Shown in pieces: positions 12,110 through 22,624 of a stretch of DNA of 64,000 bases. Source of the DNA: Diphasiastrum complanatum (lineage: Eukaryota; Streptophyta; Lycopodiopsida; Lycopodiales; Lycopodiaceae); assembly GCA_029204225.1 (NCBI GenBank), contig CM055092.1, positions 18,579,222 to 18,643,221 on the forward strand, given 5' to 3'. The position numbers and the translations under genes are program-made. Each line of letters begins with the position of its first letter. Within the stretch, counting starts at the first letter, position 1. The notes under the pieces are model-generated. The model saw only the letters and a program-made list of their open reading frames with translations. It had not been told where the DNA came from and searched no databases.

Positions 12110-13425
12110 TCCCTTTAATTCATTGAAATGTAGATGTCCAACTACGACCCACGTACGATATCCAAGCCATGAACCACGGTGAAATATATAGGATTTGAAC
12201 TACTAGCTCTAAAAGACATTATGATTAGATTGTCAGTGATAATTGGAAATTCCACCCAAAGTTGAAAACCAATATTATCCATAATAACTATGTGACCTGA
12301 TCACACTGACAACAAAACCACAAAGGTATTAGGGATGACTTTGATTATCTACGAACATCACCTAAGATGGTTTTTAATTGTTCATTCTATAAGAGGTAAA
12401 AATACCTTTTGCATTCAAAGATAACCTCAACAACTAAGATACTAAATTGAAACAATCCAACAATGTATTTTGCAACCAAATCAATAACATGGAACATTTA
12501 TCTTCTATATTAAAAGAAACATTCTCAGTACAAATGCCATCACTATACTTGAACAATTTCTTCCAGAAAGGTCTTATGCAAGGAAATTCCTCTTGCTATT
12601 GGCAGTACAATAAGTCAAAGCAGGTAGGTAGCAACATTACAATAGCTTCCAGCCTTAAACATCTATCAATGCACAGTCTAACAACCTAATAACAACCACT
12701 TTAATTGGCCAAAGCAACCATTTATATGCACATGTTTGCGACTGATCATAAACAATCACAAAGCCCTGCACCTTCCTGTAATTGAACTACTCATTTTCGT
12801 CTGTAGTCGCTTCAAGTTCCCCACTACTAGCACATCACGACAATGTGATGACAACTTTATTTCATCCCACAATGATTAGGACTTAACATACTTACGATCT
12901 ATATTACATACTTGGCCAGATTCTAAATGGCCTTAATTCACAAAAATCCCCTAATAGTTGTGACATGGGACATTTTCATACTTATTTTGTATGTGCTTAT
13001 ATAAGCACAATTTGACATTTATGGCATTCAATATTTTGGTTTTATGTTATTATGTTAATAAATTGATGTGCTTATTTATTAATATTCTAATCACAATTTA
13101 TTTGATACGTGTAAAAATTGATGCTATAATGGTCTCCCACCAAGACGAGTATGAATGTGTCAAAAAAATCTACATACCATTCTCAAATTATTGAAGAGGC
13201 ATGGAGCTAGAACTTATTAGAATGGTTCTGTTTATTGAATTCGTGTTGCCTCTCACTCTCGTCACATTTCTCTGTCTTTGTAAACTCACAGTTGTCTCAT
13301 GTCTGATTTGTTGTATGCAAGCACCACAATCCCCAAACAAGTAACACGATGCAAAGTATGATGGCAGTTATACTGAACAAGATCTACTTAGAATTTAGAG
13401 TTTTTTATACATGCAAGCATTGAAG
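12110..13425. other. Nongenic AT-rich DNA
   Basis: No recognisable gene. Short open frames at 12447-12689 and 12991-13194 have no family signature and an AT-driven composition. Confidence 0.35.
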
Positions 13426-13429
13426 TTAT

Positions 13430-13700
13430 TTGTAGCAGCTCTCTCAAGCTTTCAAGCTTGAACACTCTTGAGCATTCTAGCTTAGTTCTTTTTGGCTATC
13501 ATCGCTTACTGCTAATCATCATAATCGTAATTCAGATAGATTCATCAGTTGCTCAAAGATAGCTTCGAGTACATGGTTTCTATCCACAATTGTCTTGTGC
13601 TCATCATCATCTATTTTACTTTGAATCAATAAATCCTTTATTGCATTCAATATTACGTCAGAATGTATGCATCTTTGTGATTGTTTTTGTAGCTCATAAT
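13430..13700 (+). mobile_element. Copia LTR fragment (R-U5-like)
   Basis: It carries AGATAGCTTCGAGTACATGG, then TTGTGCTCATCATCATCT and ATTTTACTTTGAATCAATAA. The same blocks occur on the minus strand at about 26850-26960 (the LTR of a copia copy) and, more diverged, on the plus strand at 16025-16110. It is therefore a member of the same LTR family. No coding part is attached. Confidence 0.55.
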
Positions 13701-14310
13701 CTCATATTGGTTTTGTCTGATAATTCAAAACTTTGTTTGACTATGTAATCACTGTAGTATTGATAATTTCAAAGCTAGTTACTATAAGATTGAACGTGAT
13801 ATTTTGTCATTATGTTTTGTTCAAAATTGATAGGCATAGTCATGCATTAGTAGAGCATGTTGTTGAAAATTAAGCCCACAATTGCCTCCTTGGTGAATGA
13901 CTAATCTCTATTTCATGATTCTTCTTGCATATTTATTGATCATTGATCTAGGGTCAGGTGAAACCAAATTTGGATCTACGTCTGCTCATCTGATACCTGC
14001 AGCAATATCAAACTTAGACAACCAATTTATTTGAAGAACGTTTACAACGCTTCCAGCTGATCTCCAGCAAAGGGTAACCAATCCTGTCATAATTTCAAAG
14101 TTCAAATGTCAAGTTTAATAACTTGAATTCATTGAAGATTTGGTCATCTTCAATGACTTCCACAAAACTTGCATTTAGAACAAGTTTGTAGAAAGACATT
14201 ACTTTTTCAACAATCTGCAGAAATACGCTATGTTTTCAAAAGCTTCAGTTTTTTTGCATCTCCCCGAAATGCGACACTTGCATAGTTCAAAAACCTTAAC
14301 TGTTTTAAAC

Positions 14311-14465
14311 ACACCTTCGGCTTCTTGCGAAAAATGCGAAGAGAGAGAAAATTCCTGAAGGTCATCTACTTTCATACATTAAGCTATTTTTAAGACATCG
14401 TCTTTTTAGGGCACCTTCGGCTTCTTGGAAAAAATGCAAAGAGAGAAAAATCCCAAAGGTCGTCT
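14311..14465. repeat. Direct repeat CACCTTCGGCTTCTTG, about 100 bp apart
   Basis: Two copies of a roughly 55-bp unit: CACCTTCGGCTTCTTG, A-rich, AAGAGAGA, then CC and AAGGTC (14311-14370 and 14410-14465). They lie in the probable U3 of the copia LTR that follows. The motif also resembles the GCGAAAAA...CACCTTCG words in the gypsy spacers near 36.5, 45.6 and 48.7 kb. Confidence 0.6.
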
Positions 14466-15226
14466 CACATAAACGAGGAACGTTCCAACAACACTGCTAA
14501 ATTATTGACCGTATATATACTGTGTACAGTTGTCACAAAAGTCATATACTTCCAAGTACAACGGCTTTCCTAATTAGGTGACAAGCATTCAATGTAATTA
14601 ATACATGGATGAAGTCTATAAATAGATCATCCAAGCACAGATTATGGGTTGCTCCATCCATGAGACACATTTTTTAGCCTCCCAATTACGCTGTCATTTT
14701 TTGTTGTAATTGCTATTTGGATTGTGCTTCAGTGTAATATAGTAGCAGCTTGCTTTTATCTGTGTACATCGTAGATGAATGCATGTTGTGATTGAATGCA
14801 CTTTTATTGTTGTTTGATCGTGCTTGTTTACTCACTCTAATCAGAACACGGACGTCTAAGACAACTCAGTTTTTAATCAGATGATGGCTATCTTTGACGC
14901 CTGAGGAACTCGCGATATCATACTGCTCTTCCATTTATTTCAGAACTATACTTCACATTGAATCTGATTTCAGTAGCACCACACACAAACCATCTCTAAT
15001 CTCTGCGGTGGACTATACTCTTATTTTAGAGTATGAATTAATCTTTAAGATCCTATTGGGCAATTAGAACACTTAAAGTTGTGATCACATTTAGCATAAG
15101 CTATCTTTTAGACTGTTTTTGCACCTAGCAGCCGATTAGAATGAGAGAGCTGTTCCGCAATATTCTTGCTTTCTTCTCTGTTCACATTCTTCTATGTCCC
15201 TTGCCCCATCAAATTGGTAGCAGAGC
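14465..15226 (+). mobile_element. 5' LTR (approximate) and primer-binding site of a copia element
   Basis: A TATA box (TCTATAAATAGATC, 14615-14628) lies 600 bp upstream of TGGTAGCAGAGC (15215-15226). That word differs at one base from the plant initiator tRNA-Met primer-binding site TGGTATCAGAGC. A copia gag begins 50 bp later. This is the expected U3-R-U5-PBS-gag order. The LTR 5' edge is not visible, so the left coordinate is approximate. Confidence 0.6.
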
Positions 15227-15278
15227 TTAGCTCAAATAAACCAAGAGATTAAGTTTGTTCTATATGTGTACTGTTATC

Positions 15279-15953
15279 ATGTCTCATATAGGTAGCTCTT
15301 CATCTTCATCACTCAGTGAAGCTAGAGTCATTAACAAGTTCAATGGTTCTAACTTCTACATTTGGAAGTTAAAAGTTAGAATGATGTTGATAGATAGAGA
15401 TATTTGGGATGTAGTAGAAGGTGCAGACCTGAAACCAGAAGATGGTGATCAAGCAAAGGCCTGGAGGATCAAAGATTAGAAGGCCCTAGCATGTATCACA
15501 CTCAATCTGGCCAACTCCCAAATATCTCACGTTACCACGTGCAAAACCTATAAGGAAGTGTTGGACTTGTTATGAAGTCTTTATGAGACGCACGATGTAA
15601 CCACGAGATTACATCTTAGGAGGATGTTCTTTACTCTTAGCATGTCTGATTGTACTGCCATCACTTCTCGCATCAACAACTTCAAGTCTATGTTAGAACA
15701 GTTATCAGCTGTAGGATGTTCTATTCAAGATGATGATGCCGTTCTGACCTTGCTTTCTTCTCTTCCAAAGTCATATGAGCACTTTGTGGTGATCATCTCC
15801 ACACAACCCAACCTCACTCTTCAAAAGGAGATCAGTCATCTTCTTCAAGAAGAAATGCGGAGAAAGACTAGCAGCCTGTCCATCAAAGACATATCCATGG
15901 CTCTATACACCAAGAAGAAAGACTATTCCAAGGGCAAGAATCAAGTTCTTTAG
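15279..15953 (+). pseudogene. Copia gag (UBN2-like) pseudogene
   Basis: It starts MSHIGSSSSSS, then EARVINKFNGSNFYIWKLKV, RMMLIDRDIWDVVEG and QAKAWRIKD. After a stop at 15477 the frame reads ALACITLNLANSQISHVTTC, YKEVLDLL, another stop, TTRLHLRRMFFTLSMSD, CSIQDDDAVLTLLSSLPKSY, and ends in a Lys-rich tail at 15953. FNGxNFxxWKxxVRxMLxxxxLW and LLxSLPxSYExFV are copia gag signatures. Upstream in-frame ATG codons exist (15255, 15264); I prefer 15279 because homology starts there. Zinc knuckle, protease and everything later are missing. Confidence 0.82.
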
Positions 15954-15959
15954 ATCTGT

Positions 15960-16250
15960 TTAGACATTGCGTGTTTATTGCTTATCAGTAGTTGCGCTTA
16001 ATTCTAGCTTATATTTTAGTCGCTCATAAATAGCTTAGAGTACGCGGCTTCGATCCGCAACTTGTTGTACTCATTTACATCTGTTTCATTTTCATACTGA
16101 ATCAATACTATCTTTTATTGCGTTAAATATCAGCTTCATTGCATTGTGTAGACATCAGCCTTTCATTGCATTTATGTTGTTCCAAAAGCTGTGTGGATAT
16201 AGATGTAGATCTATGTATATTTATTTTGATTTGTGTAGATGTATCTGTAA
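15960..16250 (+). mobile_element. Copia LTR fragment after the truncated gag
   Basis: It has CTCATAAATAGCTTAGAGTA, GATCCGCAACTTGTTGTACT and CTGAATCAATACTATCTTTT, the R-U5 words shared with 13430-13700 and 26850-27060. The tail (16130-16250, ATATCAGC...GTGTAGATGTA) recurs at about 23690-23800. The gag therefore lies between two LTR pieces with most of the interior deleted. Confidence 0.5.
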
Positions 16251-16910
16251 AAAAAATACAAATCCAAAACACATGAGTGGATCAATGATTTCTAGCCAAA
16301 TTTGATTGCACATCTAGAAATAGCTAGAAGATTTCTAGAAATCACTACGTTATGCATTCTAGAAGCTAGAAATGCACAAAGATCTGATTATAAACACTTA
16401 TATATGACTTAGTATTGTCCCTTTTCATACATCAGAAGTAATATACAGTACTGCACACGTGTGAAAGCTAGATCAGCCATAAAATCAACATTCTAAACAT
16501 AGAAATCAAAGATATCAAGAGAAATACACGAGAGATGGACATAGAATCAAAAGAGAAAAGTTCTCCATACAAATGAGAACATTTGCATGATTTTTCCATG
16601 TTTTGACAACTATTTATAGCAGCCATATTGTCACTTGGCCGCTTAGTCACTTGCCCTAAAATAGCAACTTCTAGGTACTTCACTAAAAACCTAGAAATAA
16701 GTGACTAGTTTCAATGTATGTCAACTACCAATAGTAGTAGATCTAAATCCGACCTTATCCACTTATATACTTGTTAAAAGTAGAAATTACACTATTTTTA
16801 GACCTTATTGACATTAAGAAATGTATCTCTAAGTAAAAATTTCACTTTGGCCTCCAAATTGCCAAATTAACTCAACTAAACTTAGTTGACATTTATCACA
16901 ACCCCCCTTC
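16250..16910 (-). mobile_element. Minus-strand 3' LTR with polypurine tract
   Basis: On the minus strand a polypurine tract GAAGGGGGGT (16910-16901) is followed immediately by TGTGATAAATGTC (LTR start, 16900). A TATA box lies within it (CTATAAATAG, 16618-16611). The right edge is well supported; the left edge near 16250 is a guess. No pol is recognisable upstream at 17.0-17.4 kb, so the family is unknown. Confidence 0.5.
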
Positions 16911-17429
16911 AAACTAGTTTTACCACACAGCTTTGATTCATTTTAAGAATGATATCCATACTAAGTTAAGACCTCCTTTCTATGGTTTTATAGTAACTTC
17001 CATAATTGATATAGAGAATAGTGTCCACATGGGATGCTTCAGTATTTTTTACATCAATTTTATGTGTCAAGAAGTAACTAGAACATGAAGAACCAAATAG
17101 AATGTAAATGTAATGATTCCTCCACGCTTAACACTTTGAACTCTCTAGAAAATAACAGCAACCAAACAATAAATGTGAGTGATGACCACTTGCTTGCTTG
17201 TCTCCTCCAATTTTGTCCTTTCTGGCCATGTACTCACCATAAAACTCCATGAACTCCATCTTGCGACAAGATATCATCAACACTTGATGACTTGGCCATG
17301 AATGAGTGACATAATGAACCTCCAAAAGCTTCATTTTCATCAACAAAACTATCCAAGAATGCTAGTACAACTCCATCATCAAAATGACGTACACCAATGT
17401 AGCTAGTTTCACAATTTGCACTCATTCAC

Positions 17430-17800
17430 ATAAGGTGCACTGATGCAAATGGCGAGTTCACGTTCTTCTTCTTCAGATGATGAGGCAAGACCATCACATA
17501 TCGAATCAAAGGCCTAGCTATACTAGAGAATACAATGCCTGTGTACACGATGTAAGTATGCACTACGACTAGAGCGACGTATTACTATATTACACATTAG
17601 CATGTATGGACATATTGAAAAAGAGTCATTATTTGTGTAGCCCGAAGTCGGTTCTTCGGTGAGTTCTGATTTGCAAAGCAACTTGTATTGTTAAAAAACA
17701 TGATTGCATGCACCCTTATCATGTATGTATTTGGCGGTCTTCACGATTGGAGAAAATATTCCATTGTTCTTGACTGTTGTTGTAGTTGTCCTCCTTTTGA
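17430..17800 (+). pseudogene. CACTA (En/Spm) transposase N-terminal fragment
   Basis: It is closely similar, in opposite orientation, to 21970-21600. The frame from about 17450 reads SSDDEARPSHIES, then RIQCLCTRC and ISMYGHIEKESLFV. After a gap comes MYLAVFTIGENIPLFLTVVV (about 17731). The parallel copy leads into a Tnp2 transposase, so this is the N-terminal part of the same transposon family, truncated before the catalytic region. Confidence 0.6.
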
Positions 17801-18060
17801 CCAAGAATTGACAGATTTGACCAATTTTTGTTGTTTTTTTTAATTTCTCAGATCCAGATGGATATTAAGAATGGTGACTGAATAGCTTCTCTTTTTCAAT
17901 AATCAAATTAGATTTCAAATAAGCAAATCCACTCATATCAGGCAAAATCACTTTCAAACTAATCCTAAATACAGTTTTAACACTATTCATGCCATGACAA
18001 GATGCCTAATGCAAGCTAACCATCCAACAAACATGCTGTAAACTGAAAAATTGGTGTAGC

Positions 18061-18880
18061 TCTCCGAAAACGGTGCCAAAATTGTAGTGGATTTCTTTCC
18101 TAGCCTATCAACAACCCAAGATCCAAGCAATCTAGCATCAAGGAGATGAAGTTAGTTGTCACGCGTAGGTTCGTTCCCATGAGAGCGATAGCATATCTCA
18201 GATTTCAGCATGAATGGAAGATCCACATCTAACTCTAACATCCATTAATCCTAAGCGTTAACACTGCACAATTAACACTACATCCATTAACACTATGTTC
18301 CACAATGAAGATAGCTTACTCTTTCTCTCTCTCCCTTTCTCTCTTACAAAAGGCATAAGAAATAGCAATTCGAAATACATTCAGATCCAACAATTAGCAA
18401 ACACAACAAAAGCATGAGAGATGGAGGAAAAGAGATAGAGACCAAGGACATTCACAAATCCATTCCATAAGAGAACCAATCTGCTTGTATTGAAATGAGG
18501 ATATGAACATGAGGAGCAACTCGAGTTTGCCCCTATTTATAGTAGAGAGGAGGACCTTGGCCTCAAAATCCTCTTGGTCCATTTCTACCTCCCTAACTAT
18601 TCAAACTTAAAAAAGAGTGGGAATCCATTTCAAAATTGGAGGGAACCAATTTGAATTTGAGTTTGAAACAATTTTGGTGGGAATCCCAACTTTATTCACT
18701 AACTCGACATTTTGACATTAAAAGTCCCTCAAAAAGGCCCAAAGTACTTTTATTGACTTTCTAATTAATTAAATAACTATGTGATCATCGGGTTGGACTT
18801 ACACATGTAGGGTGCCAAATCCCTCTCACTTATTAACTAGGGTTAGGGTTGCCTTGGGATCCGCAAACCCTCCAATGACG
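18061..18880 (-). mobile_element. Minus-strand 5' LTR with tRNA-Asp-like primer-binding site
   Basis: Read on the minus strand, GAAATCCACTACA (LTR end, 18083) is followed by TTTGGCACCGTTTTCGGAGA (18080-18061). This resembles the tRNA-Asp type site TGGCGCCGTTGCCGGGGA used by plant Athila/Tat gypsy elements. A TATA box ACTATAAATAGGGG lies at 18541-18530. The LTR distal edge near 18880 is uncertain, and no coding region follows below 18060. Confidence 0.5.
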
Positions 18881-18899
18881 TGATTTCTATTACTGCCTT

Positions 18900-19049
18900 T
18901 TGTTCAACACTTATAGGCGTAGTCATGCACAAGAAAGAAGGTTCATTCCGTTGCGCTCGATGAAGTCGTCTACCTACTACTTCAACTTTGTCAAATTGCT
19001 TTCTCTCATGTCATCATCTCATCACCTCTTTCCAACATAGTATTAGAGC
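18900..19049 (+). mobile_element. End of a copia 5' LTR and degenerate primer-binding site
   Basis: ACATAGTATTAGAGC (19035-19049) differs at two positions from ACATGGTATCAGAGC, the canonical LTR end plus initiator tRNA-Met site. The copia gag begins about 210 bp downstream. The LTR body is decayed. Confidence 0.45.
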
Positions 19050-19257
19050 GTATTCTCTAATATGCAATTACCTTCATAGTATCAAAGCGATTTGTTATAT
19101 CAGAGCTCTAATTCTTGACATCATTTGTGATATCAAATGGATATCATATTTTTCAGTTCATAGCATCATTTTCAAAATCAGAGAATGATATCCTATTGAT
19201 AGCACAGTATGACATCATTCTTAACATCATCGATACAATCGACAGACTAAAACTTCT

Positions 19258-19990
19258 AGATGGATTATCAAAGTAAAGCCTATCTTATCGCAGATAAGCT
19301 GAATCGATCCAATTACTAGTCGAAATTGAAGATAGAGACCTTGCTAATCATGAACGAGTTGTGGGATGTTGCTACAAGTATTGAAGTAAAGCTTGAAGAT
19401 GACACATCCGATTCAAAGTGGAAATCGAAGGATGGTAAAGCTTTCGCGCTTATTATCCTCAATGTATGAGATACTCATATTGGCCACATAGCTGAAGCCA
19501 AAACTTCGAAAGGAGTTTGGGACATCCTGAGCTCACTATATGATGTGAGAGACATAACTACCAAGTTACATCTACGAAGGAAATTCTTCACACTCAAGAT
19601 GTCGAATAGTGATTTTCTTCGAGCAATCATCGATAGCTCTATATTCAACTAAATTAGAGTATATCACAACCTCTCCAGCTACAAAAGAAGCAATTTGGCT
19701 GAGGAACTTACTCTCAAATATCCTTCTGAATCAATATGCTCTGATGATTTTATTTTGTGTTAATCAAATTGCCATTTTCTTATCAGCCACAACCTAAGGT
19801 TTCATTCCAGGAGTTAGCACATTGAAATCAAGTATCACTTCATCAAAAACAAATTTCTCGACAAAGAGATTAACTTGCAGTACTGTCCAACGCAAAACAT
19901 GACAACATATATTTTTACTAAGCTTGGATACACATAGAAAGTTTTGTGCAAAACTAAGTTTGAAGGTCAAGGCATTCATGGATTCAGATT
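19258..19990 (+). pseudogene. Copia relic with gag joined to RNase H
   Basis: A gag-like frame from 19258 reads MDYQSKAYLIADKLNRSNY, SKLKIETLLIMNELWDVATS, KSKDGKAFALIILNV, KTSKGVWDILSSLYD and TTKLHLRRKFFTLKMS. At about 19611 it passes directly into SIALYSTKLEYITTSPATKE, AIWLRNLLSNILLNQ and LFCVNQIAIFLSATT, the C-terminal RNase H of copia pol. Protease, integrase and RT (about 3 kb) are deleted. The RNase H has lost the Asp of the LFCDNQ motif. The tail overlaps a polypurine tract. Confidence 0.78.
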
Positions 19991-20265
19991 AAGGGAGAGT
20001 ATTGGATTATTCTCCTACTAATCGACTAATTAATTTTTAATCTTCATCCAACTGAATATCCAGATCTGTAGTTTTCTTCATGTTTTTACACAGTCTACAG
20101 AACTACTAAAAAATGGTTCACAGGTGGTTATTGTCACTTCGGCCACTTTGAAGACCTTGGAAACTTCAGGTTTTTGCATTTTCGCATTTTTCGGCTATCG
20201 CATTTTTTGAAAAAATGAGAACTATGCGACAAACGGTTTATTTCTACCAAGTGACAATTAATATT
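19991..20265 (+). mobile_element. Polypurine tract and 3' LTR of the copia relic
   Basis: AAGGGAGAG (19991-19999) is followed by TATTGGATTATTC, matching the minus-strand copia copy where TTAAGGGAGAG precedes TGTTAGATTATTC (27458-27441). Shared LTR words follow, such as AATCTTCATCCA and TTACACAGTCTACA. The LTR stops where Tnp2 sequence starts, near 20265. Confidence 0.65.
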
Positions 20266-21970
20266 CCACTTGGAATTAAAGCCACCGACTTGCATTAATT
20301 TATCAACAAATGAATTTTTGGGAAGTCTTGACTGGATGAATGCCAGCACATCACAGCCAACTGGGCTCTTTGTCTGCGTGGTCTTAATATATCGCTCACT
20401 TGGACTTGTTGCCATAGAACCTTTAGCTCATCTACCAAGGGAGCCATATACACATCCATATTTTTTGCCTTGTATTTTCCTGGGATAAGAAGAGCAAGAA
20501 TTAGGTGCCCCTTCTTGATACATAGCCAAGGGGGGATGCTGTAAATTTACAAGAACAACCGGCCAAGTGGACCATGATGTGGAGTGCAAACCGATTAGAT
20601 TCACACCATCCATCACCAACCCCAAATGCAAATGGCGAGGCTCGTCCCTTAACTCATGCCAAGTAGCATCCACATGGTTCCATGCTGGACAATCAGCAGG
20701 GATCCTCATTGCTCAAATGCCATGTCATAAGCTCTGCTATGGACTTACACTTAAACATATGGTGTATCCTGGGTATGATGAGAAAATGCCTTACCACCTT
20801 GGCGGATATGGTCTCTCCTTGTAAATCCTATCTATAACGGTGTTCCCCACAATGTGCACACATGCTTGCCTCCTCAAACTCACCTCTATATAAAATGCAA
20901 TTGTTGGGACATGCATGTATACTCTTGTAATCCATGCCAACTACCGATAACATTTTCTTGTGGGGACATGCATGTATACACTTGTAATTCATGCCAACTG
21001 TCGATAACATTTTCTTGGCTTCTTGTCGAGACAACATTTATTTTCTTGGCTTCTTTATTTGGAGACAACATTTTCCTGGGCAATCTGCGACAAAATATTT
21101 ATGTTCTTAGTTATAGTTTCTCACAACACATGAAAAAATAAAATGAGATTTGAGTTTGTCTACAAAACACAAGAAGCTGGCAAGCTTACCCAAACAACTC
21201 TGTGATGCTCATATCCGACCACCCGTACTTAGTTTGCAAGTTCAAAAGTAACAAACAAGCTTGCAAATTTGACATTTGTCCACTCTTGTACAAAGGAGTA
21301 GATGCCAAGCCACACATCATCTCTTCTTTGCTTGTCAATGTGGCCTCGGGTGGGTTCGTGAAAAATGCATCCATCATGTCATCCATGTTGCCCTCATGAT
21401 CATGTGCTACGAATGGTACATCCTCTTGTATTGTGGCTCCTTGGGACATATATGAGTGCAAGTCAATGTGGGCATGCAAGGAAAGTGGTAGCTTTCGTGC
21501 GTTTGCACGTCTGAATGTTGTCGATTGCGTGGCAACATCTGGTCGAATTCTCCGATAGTCATGTGAATGCGAGTCATCATCCTACACAAAGGAAGCACAA
21601 CAATAGTAAAAAGGAACGGAATATTCTTACCAATCTTGAAGACCGCCAAATAAATACATGATAAGGGTGCATGCAGTTTTTTTTAGCAATGTAAAGTGCT
21701 TTGCAAATCAGAACTCACCAAAGAACCAACTTCGGACAACACACAAATAATGAGTCTCTCTCAATCTGTCCATACATGCAAACCTGTGATATAGTAATGT
21801 GTCAGTCTCGTCACAGTGCATACATATATCGTGTACATGGGCATGGTATTCTCTGGTATACTTAGGACTCTGATCCAATATGTGATAGTCCTACCTCATC
21901 ATCTGAAGGAGAAGTATGTAAACTTGTCATTTGCATCGGTTCACCTTGACAAGTAACAATGGATCAAACC
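20134..21970 (-). pseudogene. CACTA (En/Spm) Tnp2-type transposase pseudogene
   Basis: Minus strand, in order: SDDEVGLSHIGSES and PCPCTRYMYAL (about 21940-21840), AVFKIGKNIPFLFTIVV (21645), an acidic stretch with LYKSGQMSNLQACLLLLNLQ (about 21290), GMDYKSIHACPNNC (about 20930), ASMCAHCGEHRYR (20840), DCPAWNHVDATWHELRDEPR (20700), LHLGLVMDGVNLIG, STSWSTWPVVLVNLQ and, in another frame, a decayed GK-KAKNMDVYMAPLVDEL. DYKKIHACPNDC, DSPAWK and LGLxxDGxNPFG...WPVVL are Tnp2 hallmarks. The RNase H-like catalytic part downstream is cut at about 20265 by a copia LTR. It cuts and pastes CACTA elements when intact; this one is frameshifted. Confidence 0.85.
20906..21019. repeat. 57-bp tandem duplication inside the Tnp2 relic
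   Basis: Units at 20906-20962 and 20963-21019, both beginning GGGACATGCATGTATAC. On the minus strand this duplicates the conserved segment ending GMDYKSIHACP, which appears as VGMNYKCIHACP and VGMDYKSIHACP. Confidence 0.85.
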
Positions 21971-22190
21971 AATATTAGAAAGCAATACATGTCATAAACA
22001 AATTGAAAACACTGAGTCGAATACAATACATGTTTAGTAATTTTGAGTCTAGTACAAGTCTCATGAATTTCGTTTTAAATGAGAAATTGAACCAATATTT
22101 TTGACAAACAATGTTCAACCTAGTTTAGTTGTATGGCACTTACTTGGATAGTGCAAGGGTATTCTTGATAACATCATTCGTCAAGGTGAT

Positions 22191-22556
22191 CGGTTTAGGG
22201 GTAAGAGGCAAGTGTTTAGGGTTTAAGGATTAGGATATAGGATTTAGGGTTTAGTGTACAGAATTTAGGGTCCAAGGTATAGGGTTTAGGGTATGGGATT
22301 TATGATTTAGGGTTTAGTGGCCAGGGTTTAGGGTTTACGGTACAGGGTTTAGGGTTTAGTGTTTAAGATTTATGGTTGAGGATATAGTGTCCAATGCTTA
22401 GGGTTTAGAGTTTAGGGTTTAAGGTATAGGATTTAGGGTACAGGGTTTAGGGTCCAAGGTATAGGATATACGGTGTGAGATTTAGGGTCCAAGATCCTTG
22501 GTTTATACTTTTGGTTCAGGGTTTAAGGTCTAGGATTTAGGGTATAGGGTTTAGGG
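22191..22556 (+). repeat. Degenerate interstitial telomere-like array (TTTAGGG)n
   Basis: About 365 bp dominated by GGGTTTAGGG, GGTATAGGGTTTAGGG and GGATTTAGGG variants of the plant telomere heptamer, G-rich strand on plus. It is imperfect throughout, with AAGGTATAGG and GGTCCAAGG variants recurring. It may be an old interstitial insertion or an independently evolved satellite. Confidence 0.85.
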
Positions 22557-22620
22557 TCACTGTATGGACAGTGAGCAGAGATTACAATACATTACTATTT
22601 GATAACATTAAATGCAATTG
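22557..22620 (-). mobile_element. Copia LTR remnant (U5 end)
   Basis: GGACAGTGAGCAGAGATTAC, then AATACA-TACT, closely matches 25450-25485 (GGACAATGAGCAGAGATTAC). It directly abuts the telomere-like array. Confidence 0.5.
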
Positions 22621-22624
22621 ATCA

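Noticed and set aside
18160-18185. Possible tRNA T-arm (GGTTCGTTCCC)
   Set aside because: No A-box, acceptor stem or anticodon arm at the right distance.
22191-22556. True chromosome end
   Set aside because: The array is degenerate and flanked on both sides by ordinary retroelement sequence.
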